A stretch of DNA of 64,000 bases from Veillonella rodentium (GTDB taxonomy: Bacteria; Bacillota; Negativicutes; Veillonellales; Veillonellaceae): assembly GCF_900187285.1 (NCBI RefSeq), contig NZ_LT906470.1:1493501-1557500 (forward strand). The letters run 5' to 3'. The notes under the pieces are model-generated. The model was not told where the DNA came from. It did no database searches and worked only from the letters and a program-made list of their open reading frames with translations. Every line of letters starts with the position of its first letter. The first letter of the stretch is position 1. This document shows positions 28,301 through 36,524 of the stretch, piece after piece. A program made the position numbers and the translations under genes.

Positions 28301-30440
28301 GTGCAAAGTCCATAAAATCACCAGTAAAATACACGGACATATAGTTTTTAATGCGATTATGGAATACCCCGATACGAGCATAGGTATTTTTATTTTCACC
28401 TTCTAAACTCATATCAAAGTTGAGTGATTTTTCCGGTTTCAAATTCGGGTTGCCCGCCCAGTACCAACCGAGTTTGGCAACACCGATGCCCACAGGATTC
28501 GATGCATACATTTCCCAGTTGTACCACAACTCACCCATGCCCGGTTCCGTATAACCGGTACCCACATTAGCCTTGAATCGACGATGTATATTACCTTTGA
28601 CGTTATAAGTCATCCCCATTGATGCGGATATATTGGAGCCGAACAGACTGCTGTTATCAAATCGTACAATCGGCACCAATGTCAAATTCTTATTGACCTG
28701 CCATGTATCGGAAATATAAGCGTTTACCTTTCTAATCGTTCCGCTACCGGTAGTCAACCGTTGATCTCGATTGCGATATTCTTCAAGGAATGCCTTGCCA
28801 TTTAATTTAGGTGCTTTCTTACGCATTTCCGCATCATTGGATTCGCCGTATTTAAAATAATCGCCTACAATGTTCGCACGATGCGCGGCCATTTCGGGAT
28901 TCTCCGCTTTCAAACGATCCTCTAAAGCGTAATACCGCTTTTTAAACTCATCGGTTACAGGTTGATTATTAGGTGATGTGCTGGACCATTCACTGAGACG
29001 ACTTTCAGATAAGCCATAATTCACATAGTCATCATATGTAATCCCCGGTTTCTGGGCATTTGTTTCAGCGCCATAGTATTCATAATCCATATCCCACTGC
29101 GGCATTCCACCGCCGGAATTAATGAATTTATAGTCATGAATATGAGAGTAAACCTTAACGCTGTTATCACCTTTACGCCGCACCAGACGATCTAATTTAT
29201 CTACGAGCAGACTCTTGTCATAGTTCCACGGATCGATATACATAGTGCTCGCATTCGGCGAACTCTTAAGGCGACTGCCGGAGCCTTCTTCACGAGCATA
29301 GCTTACGCCGTAACTGAGTAAGTGATTTTTATGGACCTGTGTGTTCGCATTCGCACGAATATCCAATTGGCGATGGTCGATATTATCGATATACCGCAAT
29401 TCGTTGGATCCTTCATAGGCGGACCGCCCCGTATAGCTGATGAGAGCCACATCATTTTCCTTGATGCGCGAATAGTTTGTCTCTACCGTCCAATCACTTT
29501 TACCGGCCTTCGAGGACCACGATAAATTCGCCGTATTACGATCAGCAGTTCGTTTAAAGTGTTGTTGCGGCTCCAAATCAGAATCGGAGTGTTTCACATC
29601 ACGTACAAGATCCTCCGTGTATCGATTGAGGCGCATTTCAAATTTATTTCTATCACTGGCCTCATAGGTCGCAACGAGACCGATATCCGCCGCATCCCCA
29701 TAGTAGCGAAGCACATTCGGCTTAAAGTTATGTTTTGCATAATCAAAGGCCATTCCAGACTGACGGCGTTTAACAGATGCCAGTACCGGCATAAGATCCC
29801 GTTTGCTGCCGGATAAACCCACCTTCAATTTACCCATTTGACCCGAATCGGCCCGAATAAAGAAGTTTTGATACGGGAAGGCATCGCCATCACTTTTCCG
29901 CCGCATCCCTTCCGCATTAAGTTGTAAGGTAGGTTTCTTCTGCGCCTTCTTTGTGATGATGTTAACCACACCGCCCACCGCATCGGAACCGTATTTAGCG
30001 CTCGCCGCCCCCTGAATAACTTCGATTCTCTCCACATTTTCCGTTCCCAGACGCTGTACTTCATCAGCCGCCCCGGAGTACTTATCAAAATCACCCAGTA
30101 CCGGTTGCCCATCCACAAGAATCAGCGTATGCCGCGCCTCGGCACCACGTATGGATACCCCTACACGCCCCATTGCATCAACCGTTCTGGATACACCTGT
30201 TTGAGTAAAAATAATATCTTCGACGGACTTCGCCTGCTTCTTTTCAATTTCTTTTTTAGTAATAATTTGCACTTGCTGTGGATTTAATTTAGCTTCTTCC
30301 TCGGCCCATGTCCCCTTAACATGAACCACATCGGTGGTCACCGTCGCATTGTCAGCCATGACAACAAACGGAGCATTTAACCATAGTGCCACCGCACTAG
30401 ATAGGATTAAATAGCGTTTTGTGTGTCCCCAACGGATCAT
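25362..30440 (-). CDS. TonB-dependent heme/iron receptor fused to a second porin-like barrel
   Basis: A very large outer-membrane protein (1,692 residues). After a signal peptide ending VVMADNA, the plug domain carries KKEIEKKQAKSVEDII, VSIRGAEARHTLILVDGQPV and VEVIQG-type segments ending GGVVNIITKK. A barrel follows to residue about 892, with the AGNPNLKPE motif of heme-type receptors, ending VGVNLKF. A 45-residue Gly/Ser/Asn linker joins a second region (about 936-1692). This resembles Negativicute porins (EQRLRLGFDARL, SVGRLTEPM) and ends in RIQGTYRF with terminal Phe. That region also holds a coiled-coil insert. ATG 30440 has GGAGGAGG upstream. Confidence 0.88.
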   Translation of the reverse strand: MIRWGHTKRYLILSSAVALWLNAPFVVMADNATVTTDVVHVKGTWAEEEAKLNPQQVQIITKKEIEKKQAKSVEDIIFTQTGVSRTVDAMGRVGVSIRGAEARHTLILVDGQPVLGDFDKYSGAADEVQRLGTENVERIEVIQGAASAKYGSDAVGGVVNIITKKAQKKPTLQLNAEGMRRKSDGDAFPYQNFFIRADSGQMGKLKVGLSGSKRDLMPVLASVKRRQSGMAFDYAKHNFKPNVLRYYGDAADIGLVATYEASDRNKFEMRLNRYTEDLVRDVKHSDSDLEPQQHFKRTADRNTANLSWSSKAGKSDWTVETNYSRIKENDVALISYTGRSAYEGSNELRYIDNIDHRQLDIRANANTQVHKNHLLSYGVSYAREEGSGSRLKSSPNASTMYIDPWNYDKSLLVDKLDRLVRRKGDNSVKVYSHIHDYKFINSGGGMPQWDMDYEYYGAETNAQKPGITYDDYVNYGLSESRLSEWSSTSPNNQPVTDEFKKRYYALEDRLKAENPEMAAHRANIVGDYFKYGESNDAEMRKKAPKLNGKAFLEEYRNRDQRLTTGSGTIRKVNAYISDTWQVNKNLTLVPIVRFDNSSLFGSNISASMGMTYNVKGNIHRRFKANVGTGYTEPGMGELWYNWEMYASNPVGIGVAKLGWYWAGNPNLKPEKSLNFDMSLEGENKNTYARIGVFHNRIKNYMSVYFTGDFMDFAPYLRGDAKYQRAPDMIYSFKNIGKAVITGLQAEVQQKFGKHWSAKLGYTYLHAINKSDPSMPRQLLDKPMHKVDIGITYDNPKSGWNGSIWGDYYINMLDSNTLNNGGNYWPDILSGDAGVYKKQVYEKKTFGIWNVMVQKRFNKNAMMYFGINNIFNHRDDDRATQERVYRVGVNLKFGGGESKNAAIGKSNGTAGKAGVVDSNVTSGESVNTESAVQNVSDVVRLTDFIHSDFDLSKERGITMVGDYRARWMAHDGTNRPQSPFRENSAIGSAKANIYDANRHSFEQRLRLGFDARLNEFTNLTVIGSATGMRGVDTSWTMSNSKGFNHQRLDTVDLTRRVKKWDVSVGRLTEPMGASGYWFGQSYDGARAVWTGNDTQVRIGAGTFKHSTGISDSAYTHAEHKVIYRPPTAAELIGINRDEYPYDINSATKSGSDGERKTTEDAAAPDSPNGIYDSTYKGKTDNLYFYQQLKDLQDEYETFKKNADLSWSNPNRDQEIAKVDAKLAETQKKQAQIMGRLQDILTKAYPEEMAKAKFSLDIPSGGYAMYEITNKKTGEKLYMTGGIMYNVNSPLYPEYLKESAKGLIVSSDNKDALLNSKVYMDKHGADIDKAMNSIAKYNASDNWSNYKNGELEAVWVKQSDGTFRQSYDYYGQSANDYEFSGFLGAKTYKYDSGKYVFSDYDAKSTLYNKNFTLSSSDWGEGSSDYGWGLTPAMYNYLYNLEKVVHDAESENKLPREAIGKIIGNLIRTEGVVLEKDTIPAIETAAFVQVKKQIGSRLGLQAWYLHSFDGSKHTFLNANGNKNDEYSFSNVAHIFGIGAKYQLGANASVTVDYGQNRSNFGRYMNGNTVYEHERGTADFAIKGHQMGGTPHFWMARLDIGRADLDVPKSWNAFIDYKYFQHGSFFGGNGTGAVPDRYLDGIRSFTFGAGYVPRKDLLIEAFYTFDAKGTNKRDTLYGSESFKLGDYTRIQGTYRF

Positions 30441-30552
30441 CACAACCTCCTCCAATATCTGATTACACACAACCATACTGTTTCTTTATGATTCCGATTT
30501 CACACAAGAAAAATCATAAAAAATACACTTCACTACCATCAGGTAATGACAT

Positions 30553-30567
30553 TGAAAATCATTTACA
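30553..30567 (-). promoter_or_regulatory. Fur-like box upstream of the heme operon
   Basis: The plus strand reads TGAAAATCATTTACA, matching 11 of 14 positions of the 7-1-7 Fur consensus. It lies about 115 bases before the receptor start, fitting iron repression of the whole operon. Confidence 0.5.
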
Positions 30568-30684
30568 TAATTATGGTAGCAAAGTGTATCTTGCATATCT
30601 ACTCCGAACAGACCAAAAATATACAATTCGGACAATATTCAATTATCGTGTAACAACCGATCTAAATCTGTTGTTATAGTGTAA

Positions 30685-31575
30685 CTATATCTTTCGATAA
30701 TCACTCGGTTTCATCCCTACAGCCGCTTTGAAAGCACTTGTAAATTTACTGCCGTTTTCATACCCGACGGCATTAGCAATGCGCAAAATCGGTTCATCCG
30801 TATCGCGTAGTAACCGCTTCGCCTCATTGATGCGACATTCTTTCAAAAATTGATGAATGGTCACACCATATACACCTTTAAAACACCGTTTCAATGTGGA
30901 TGAAGGAATGTTAAAATTGTGGGCTAACTCGTCAATAGTGATACGCTTCATAAAATGCGTAGACATATACTCACTGACGGATTTAACAATATCTACCTGT
31001 TGCTTTCTGAAAGTACTGCGTCTTTCACAATTTTCTGTAGATATAACAGATAATAATAAAAAGATTTCAATAACCTTCAGTCTAAAATAGTGCCCTTTAA
31101 TTTGATCGGGCACAGTATATAAACTGGAAAAAATTTGTCGAACCGATTCCGTTTCCTCCACCATCATACCAAAGTCTGAATTCTCGCAAAATCGATTAGC
31201 TAACTCCGTCAAATCAATGCGCGAATCCGTTACAAGGGAGTCCAATACAGGTTGAGCTTTTTCAACATCCACCAACAATACAATCCCTTTAAAAAATTTT
31301 GTAGGAAAATAGTTCTCATGTTGATAATCCGAGTGAGTATGCCATCCTAATGACATATCCCCTGCCCCCATATATAGGTACTCACCAGATGTAAATTTGC
31401 ACTCAATGCGTCCCTCTTCACAGTGGTTAATTGCAAACGTCTTTGTATGTGACTGGGCGAAAAATTGAATCGTCTCTCGCTTCACATCCAGGAAGATCAA
31501 ATCAATACCGTCAAAAACAGCATATCTCGACATGGAAATTCCCGGCTGTGAAATCGCATGATTATGTGGATTCAT
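30685..31575 (-). CDS. AraC-family regulator, PchR-like
   Basis: A 296-residue regulator. The N-terminal about 200 residues form a ligand/effector domain. The C-terminal AraC DNA-binding domain (about 200-296) has two helix-turn-helices: ITIDELAHNFNIPSSTLKRC and ILRIANAVGYENGSKFTSAF, ending GMKPSDYRKI. PchR-type regulators switch on ferric-siderophore or heme receptors. Placed just upstream of the receptor operon on the same strand and preceded by a Fur-like box, it very likely controls that operon. The effector may be heme or an iron chelate (inference). Confidence 0.85.
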   Translation of the reverse strand: MNPHNHAISQPGISMSRYAVFDGIDLIFLDVKRETIQFFAQSHTKTFAINHCEEGRIECKFTSGEYLYMGAGDMSLGWHTHSDYQHENYFPTKFFKGIVLLVDVEKAQPVLDSLVTDSRIDLTELANRFCENSDFGMMVEETESVRQIFSSLYTVPDQIKGHYFRLKVIEIFLLLSVISTENCERRSTFRKQQVDIVKSVSEYMSTHFMKRITIDELAHNFNIPSSTLKRCFKGVYGVTIHQFLKECRINEAKRLLRDTDEPILRIANAVGYENGSKFTSAFKAAVGMKPSDYRKI

Positions 31576-31627
31576 ACTATCACCATATACACAAATACTA
31601 TAAACATCACTATTATAGTATACATAT

Positions 31628-31642
31628 TGAAAGTGATTGTCA
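31628..31642 (-). promoter_or_regulatory. Fur-like box upstream of the AraC gene
   Basis: TGAAAGTGATTGTCA matches 11 of 14 positions of the 7-1-7 Fur consensus and lies about 55 bases before the AraC start codon. Confidence 0.5.
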
Positions 31643-31727
31643 AATTCAAATTACCAATAATTCATATAACTTTTAAATTATATGGGATTCCCATGTCGAC
31701 TTAAAACTATTAAAGATAATTCTCCTC

Positions 31728-31774
31728 AAATAAAATGACCACCCCCTAATCAACACATCTAATAGGGGTGGCCA
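31728..31774 (-). terminator. Terminator of the DUF454/PTS unit
   Basis: A GGCCACCCCTATT arm pairs with AGGGGGTGGTC and is followed by CATTTTATTT on the minus strand, 25 bases beyond the stop codon of the DUF454 gene. Confidence 0.8.
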
Positions 31775-31797
31775 GTTTAAAGTATAATAACCGGTAC

Positions 31798-32199
31798 TTA
31801 CTTATTTTTTGTTTTTACAACACATGTTAAGGCTATTACATGTGCAATCCATACGATTGCCATCACTATAAGCGCTGTCGAAATATTCCTACTAAAGTAG
31901 GCCCCTATCGCCATTATGGTACTGACGGAAGCCAGGATGGTCAACTTTGCCCGAACCGACAACGCCTTATTGCGCTCATAAGCTCCGACAGTCCTTTGAT
32001 ATAAATCGGACTCCAGAAACTTCTTATGGAATCTTTCAGAACCTCGCGCCAAACAAAATAGTGTAAGCATGTAAAAAGGAACAGTTGGCAACATTGGCAA
32101 TACAATGCCTACAGTACCAAGGCCAAAGCTAATAGCGGCTATAGTAAGAAATACATAGCGCACTACTGCATATCGATGTTGCGCTGTTGTTTTCATCAT
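31798..32199 (-). CDS. YbaN/DUF454 inner-membrane protein
   Basis: A 133-residue membrane protein with about four hydrophobic segments. The family signature GTVGIVLPMLPTVPFYMLTLFCLARGSERFHKKF near residues 24-59 is clear. YbaN homologues have no known molecular role; some lie near heme or iron genes. The start at 32199 overlaps the PTS IIC stop by 4 bases; the next codon, also ATG at 32196, has better spacing from GAGG. It ends the PTS unit. Confidence 0.85.
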   Translation of the reverse strand: MMKTTAQHRYAVVRYVFLTIAAISFGLGTVGIVLPMLPTVPFYMLTLFCLARGSERFHKKFLESDLYQRTVGAYERNKALSVRAKLTILASVSTIMAIGAYFSRNISTALIVMAIVWIAHVIALTCVVKTKNK

Positions 32200-33563
32200 T
32201 CCTCTTCTACGTAGTTAATAACTTTACCTTTCGTTTTAATAAAATTAGGAATAATCAATACCAATGCAGCAATAGCGACGATACCGTAAATACCTGCCAT
32301 ACCGATCCATTCGAAAGCGTGGCCTAGCACTAAAGCTACCACTGCAAAATCCGCATCACCGAAAGTCGTATTTTGGAAGCCGAGCTGTCCCAAAACAGGT
32401 AACGCCATTGCAGGCAAAAATGTAATCGCCAAGCCGTTGAGAAATGCCCCTACCGCTGCACCACGGCGACCACCTGTAGCATTGCCGAAAATACCGGCAG
32501 TAGCACCGCAGAAAAAGTGAGGTACAAGGCCCGGAATAATCAAAACACCACCTACGGCTCCAAGAATGAGCATTCCGATGATACCGCCTATGAAAGAACT
32601 GATAAAGCCTAGCACTACGGCCGTCGGTGCATAGGTGAAGAATACGGCGCAATCTACGGCCGGAATAGCATTAGGGATAATCTTTGTAGCAATCCCTTGG
32701 AACGCAGGAATCAAATCACCTAAAATCATTCGAACACCGGAATATACGATAGTCACACCTACCGCAAAGTTCATAGCGCTCATAATGGCATATAAATAAG
32801 GACTCATTTCACCCGATAAGGTTGCTACAAACTCAGAGCCTGCCGCAAAGGCCGCAATTAAATAAAACACGATCATCGTCAAAGCCGTAGACAATGTGGA
32901 GTCACGTAAGAAGCCCCATTTTTCCGGAATCTCAATGTCCTCCGTGCTGTCATCGGCTTTACCAACATATTTAGCAATCCATGCGGATAAATAATATCCT
33001 AAGCTGCCAAAGTGCCCCATTGCGATTTCATCACCATCCGTCACTTTAGATGTATAACTTTGACCGATAGCAGGAGAAATAGCGGACCAGGCCCCCATCA
33101 AAAAACCGCCTACAAGGATGAGTTCCATGCCTGACAACCCAGCCGTTCCCAACACGGCGGACATGAGACACGCCATAAACAAGCTGTGATGACCGGTTAA
33201 GAATACATATTTGAACTTGGTAAAACGGGCAATCAATAAGTTCATAATAAGACCGACTACGAGAATAGACATCGTTTCAACGCCCAATACCTTTTGTGCT
33301 ACCGCTACGATAGCTTCATTATTCGGTACGACACCGGTAATATGAAATCCATGTTCAATCATCTTTCCCAACGGGTCGAGATTGCTTACGATAACACCGG
33401 CCCCTGCGGCGAGCATTAAATAACCGAGAATCGGCTTTAGCGTGCCCGTCATAATTTTATGAAATGGACGTTTCAGTGCAATCAATCCGATACATGACAT
33501 GATACCGATTAATAATGCCGGTTGAGAGAGCACATCACGTAAAAACTCCAATACCATTTCCAT
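32196..33563 (-). CDS. ulaA: PTS IIC component, ascorbate (UlaA/SgaT) family
   Basis: A 455-residue membrane transporter subunit of the AG superfamily with about 11 hydrophobic segments, carrying the sugar across the membrane during phosphorylation. The blocks FKYVFLTGHHSLFMACL near residue 116, VDCAVFFTYAPTAVVLGF and FGNATGGRRGAAVGAFLNG identify the UlaA family. ATG 33563 follows AGGAGG; a start at 33590 lacks one. Ascorbate is the known substrate of the family, but no ascorbate-catabolism genes are nearby, so a related sugar acid is possible. Confidence 0.85.
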   Translation of the reverse strand: MEMVLEFLRDVLSQPALLIGIMSCIGLIALKRPFHKIMTGTLKPILGYLMLAAGAGVIVSNLDPLGKMIEHGFHITGVVPNNEAIVAVAQKVLGVETMSILVVGLIMNLLIARFTKFKYVFLTGHHSLFMACLMSAVLGTAGLSGMELILVGGFLMGAWSAISPAIGQSYTSKVTDGDEIAMGHFGSLGYYLSAWIAKYVGKADDSTEDIEIPEKWGFLRDSTLSTALTMIVFYLIAAFAAGSEFVATLSGEMSPYLYAIMSAMNFAVGVTIVYSGVRMILGDLIPAFQGIATKIIPNAIPAVDCAVFFTYAPTAVVLGFISSFIGGIIGMLILGAVGGVLIIPGLVPHFFCGATAGIFGNATGGRRGAAVGAFLNGLAITFLPAMALPVLGQLGFQNTTFGDADFAVVALVLGHAFEWIGMAGIYGIVAIAALVLIIPNFIKTKGKVINYVEEE

Positions 33564-33597
33564 AACACTACCTCCTATGGTAAAACTCAAACGACTG

Positions 33598-33873
33598 TTA
33601 TTGAGCCGCCTGTTGCAATGCCTCTAAAATATCTTCTTTAATCTTCTTTTTATTGATATAGCTACGAACGACAGCCACATTTTTACCATCAAACTGTTCC
33701 GCTAATTCTTTCACGGTTACGATTAAATCCGCCTTACGACCTTGAGCCGCATTAAAATCAATGGATTCCACTTGTGCATCGATACCGTTTTCCGCACATA
33801 TTTCTTCAATTTTCATTTTAAGCATCAAGCTGGATCCGATGCCATTACCACATACAGTTAATACTGAAATCAT
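33598..33873 (-). CDS. ulaB: PTS IIB component, UlaB/SgaB type
   Basis: A 91-residue cytoplasmic phosphocarrier. The phosphorylated cysteine is in VLTVCGNGIGSSLMLK (Cys8), a loop like that of low-molecular-weight phosphatases. It takes phosphate from IIA and gives it to the sugar bound by IIC. It sits 34 bases ahead of the IIC gene. Confidence 0.88.
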   Translation of the reverse strand: MISVLTVCGNGIGSSLMLKMKIEEICAENGIDAQVESIDFNAAQGRKADLIVTVKELAEQFDGKNVAVVRSYINKKKIKEDILEALQQAAQ

Positions 33874-33994
33874 AAAATCCTCCTATACTATCAACCACGA
33901 TACATCATAACTAATAATACATGTAATATGTCTAAGTTAAAGAATATATATACATATATCTAACTAGAGATAACTAGAGTTTTTAAACAACTCA

Positions 33995-34447
33995 CTATTC
34001 ACTCAAATGTTCCGCCAAGAATGCCTGAACATCATCGATGCTTTCAAAATTAACAGCCGCATCAAGAAATTCTTCATCATCAAACAGCATCGCAATGTCC
34101 GTAAGCAATTGAATATGCTCATCTTTGTTAGGTGCACATAAGAACAATGCCACGGAAACAGGGTCATTATCAGGACTGCCGAAATCCAATGGTTTTTCCA
34201 ACGTAACCAGTGCCGTTCCCACTTGTTTCGCTCCATTTTCGGGACGTGCATGCGGCATAGCTAACCCCGGAGCCAATACGATGTACGGACCCATTTCACG
34301 AACGACCTCTACCATAGCCTCCGTATAAGAAGGTTCCGTAAATCCTGCCTCCACCATAAGCTGACCCCCATGACGAATGACATCCTCCCAGGATTCCGCC
34401 GGATAATGAAAGGATACATTGTCCTCGGATAATAAATCTTGTAACAA
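33995..34447 (-). CDS. ulaC: PTS IIA component (fructose/mannitol/ascorbate type)
   Basis: A 150-residue EIIA-2 domain protein. The phosphorylated histidine is in APGLAMPHARPENGA, and VALFLCAPNKDEHIQLL follows. The start is best placed at TTG 34447, seven bases after a perfect AGGAGG; an ATG at 34525 would add 26 unconserved residues. IIA, IIB and IIC are separate genes in this order, as in ula operons. A 121-base gap before IIB holds a direct repeat (TAACTAGAGA). Confidence 0.83.
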   Translation of the reverse strand: MLQDLLSEDNVSFHYPAESWEDVIRHGGQLMVEAGFTEPSYTEAMVEVVREMGPYIVLAPGLAMPHARPENGAKQVGTALVTLEKPLDFGSPDNDPVSVALFLCAPNKDEHIQLLTDIAMLFDDEEFLDAAVNFESIDDVQAFLAEHLSE

Positions 34448-34722
34448 GCTAACACCTCCTAAGCTTAAGTACACATTAGATATCATGTCTATTATATCTA
34501 TTCTGTGACAAATTTCATATATCAAAAAACAGATGAACTCATCATAAGTATAAAAACCTAAGGCCTAAATAATATGGACTCACAAATTTGTATACCAATC
34601 TTATTGCTTGTTCATCTATAATTTCGAATACCCATACGCCTATCCATATTGTATATATATTGAAAATTATCTATACTCATCTAAGTAGTTATTACCTGCT
34701 AAAACGATAACAAGGAGATTTT

Positions 34723-35730
34723 ATGCAGATTCTGATAAAAGTACTAGTTCTAAGTCTTATACTCTGTATTTCATTAGTAGTCGCCCTTCAGTTCGGGGCT
34801 AATTTTATTCCATTAGAACAAATAATGTCTGCACTTACGCACATACTGAATCCGAATACTCAGACAACTACGACAGACACGATTATTACAGATATTCGGT
34901 TGCCACGACTTATCTACTCGGTTCTAACGGGTATCGGTCTTTCGCTCGTAGGTTTATTAATGCAGACCGTCACACGTAATGCCTTGGCAGATCCCTACGT
35001 ATTAGGCGTTTCATCCGGTGCGAGTACCGGCGCTGTTTTCGCCATAATCATGGGCGGCATTCCTCTATTAGGACAATATAATACGCCTGTTTTTGCCGCC
35101 TTGGGCGCGGCACTTTCCATTCTGCTGGTACTGCTTTGCGTCGGTAAAAGCAACAGTCCCGTAAAACTCATACTCATCGGTATGGGAATGACCGGAATCT
35201 TCTCAGCATTAACGATGATGATTATTTATGGAGCAAAACACGAAGCTCAAGTCCGTAGCGCCATGTTCTGGCTGCTAGGCAGCTTTGCCGGCATACAGTG
35301 GGGCGACCTGCCGCTAACAGCAGTTATTGTAACCTTATTAATTATATACATATATATGTTTAATCAGGATCTAGATGTACTGCTTCTTGGCAATCACGAA
35401 GCCTCACAAATGGGCTTATCCGTAAAACAATTGCAACTGAGCATCGTCATCATATCCTCCATCGTCATCGCCACATTAGTGTCAAAGGTCGGAATGGTTG
35501 GATTTATCGGTCTTATCATTCCCCACTTGGCACGGATTATAGGCGGGCCCAAACATACACACACATTGCTGTTCAGTGCACTTATCGGCAGTATCGTTAT
35601 GATTTGGTCAGATGTATTATCGAGGGCACTCTATAGTCCGGAAGAAATCCCTATCGGTGTCCTTACATCCTTATTAGGGGCTCCGCTCTTCATATGGATT
35701 ATCATGAATCGTTATAAACACAACGGTTAG
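34723..35730 (+). CDS. FecCD-type ABC importer permease
   Basis: A 335-residue membrane permease of the BtuC/FecCD family with about ten hydrophobic segments. Typical blocks are RLPRLIYSVLTGIGLSLVGL, NALADPYVLGVSSGASTGAV, and KVGMVGFIGLIIPHLARIIGG, which forms the coupling region. These importers move ferric siderophores, heme or cobalamin from the periplasm. It starts a three-gene unit (permease, ATPase, lipoprotein) and has AAGGAG. It is divergent from the PTS genes across a 275-base AT-rich gap. Confidence 0.92.
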   Translation: MQILIKVLVLSLILCISLVVALQFGANFIPLEQIMSALTHILNPNTQTTTTDTIITDIRLPRLIYSVLTGIGLSLVGLLMQTVTRNALADPYVLGVSSGASTGAVFAIIMGGIPLLGQYNTPVFAALGAALSILLVLLCVGKSNSPVKLILIGMGMTGIFSALTMMIIYGAKHEAQVRSAMFWLLGSFAGIQWGDLPLTAVIVTLLIIYIYMFNQDLDVLLLGNHEASQMGLSVKQLQLSIVIISSIVIATLVSKVGMVGFIGLIIPHLARIIGGPKHTHTLLFSALIGSIVMIWSDVLSRALYSPEEIPIGVLTSLLGAPLFIWIIMNRYKHNG

Positions 35731-35759
35731 CTGTCTTTATCAAATTTATGGGAGATACT

Positions 35760-36506
35760 ATGTATCATATCAATCAGTTATCTTTTTCTTATGAGAAAAA
35801 AGAAGTGTTAAAGAATATTACCGTAACATTTCCAACGAATAGAATAACGGCCATAATCGGCCCTAACGGATGCGGTAAATCAACGCTGCTCAGCCATCTA
35901 TACCGCCTTCATCCGTCGCAAAATAAAATCACATTAAACCAACGCCCCTTAGAATCCTATAAAGGACGCGAATTCGCTCAATTAGTGGCAGTCTTATCAC
36001 AATCCAGAGACGCCATGATTGATGACTTCTTAGTGAAAGATATTGTCCTCATGGGGCGCTATCCGTACAAGCAACACTTCGGTACATATGGTTCAGAGGA
36101 CATTAAAATTGCAGAGTACTATATGGATGAAGTAGGTATCGCACATCTTGCCAACGAGGAGATTCATCATCTGTCGGGCGGCGAAAAGCAACGCGTCTTT
36201 ATCGCTAAGGCACTGACACAGGAGCCGCAGGTACTCCTCCTGGATGAGCCTACCAATCATCTGGATATGAAATATAAAATAGCCCTTATGAAACAACTAC
36301 GGGCTTTCACAGGCACTACGATTGTAGTGCTGCATGATTTAAATTTGGCCGCTCAATACTGTGACCATGTAATCATAATGAATCACGGGGCTATATTGAA
36401 AGAAGGTTCACCTGACGAAATCCTCACACCTGAAATTCTTGAACCGATTTTTGAAGTTCCTTTCAAAACATCCTGGGATGAAGGGCGCTATCATTTATAT
36501 TATTAA
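35760..36506 (+). CDS. ABC importer ATPase (FepC/BtuD type)
   Basis: A 248-residue ATPase. Walker A is IGPNGCGKSTLL near residue 34, the signature is HLSGGEKQRVFIAKAL near 134, Walker B is VLLLDEPTNHLD, and the switch is VLHDLNLAAQYCD. It powers the permease encoded 29 bases upstream. The ATG at 35760 lies after GGGAGATAC; an in-frame ATG at 35748 overlaps that ribosome site. Confidence 0.93.
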   Translation: MYHINQLSFSYEKKEVLKNITVTFPTNRITAIIGPNGCGKSTLLSHLYRLHPSQNKITLNQRPLESYKGREFAQLVAVLSQSRDAMIDDFLVKDIVLMGRYPYKQHFGTYGSEDIKIAEYYMDEVGIAHLANEEIHHLSGGEKQRVFIAKALTQEPQVLLLDEPTNHLDMKYKIALMKQLRAFTGTTIVVLHDLNLAAQYCDHVIIMNHGAILKEGSPDEILTPEILEPIFEVPFKTSWDEGRYHLYY

Positions 36507-36524
36507 CCAAAGAAAGGATTTATC

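Noticed and set aside
34650..34680. Fur box before the FecCD importer
   Set aside because: TGAAAAT is a good left half, but the right half matches only 3 of 7 positions.
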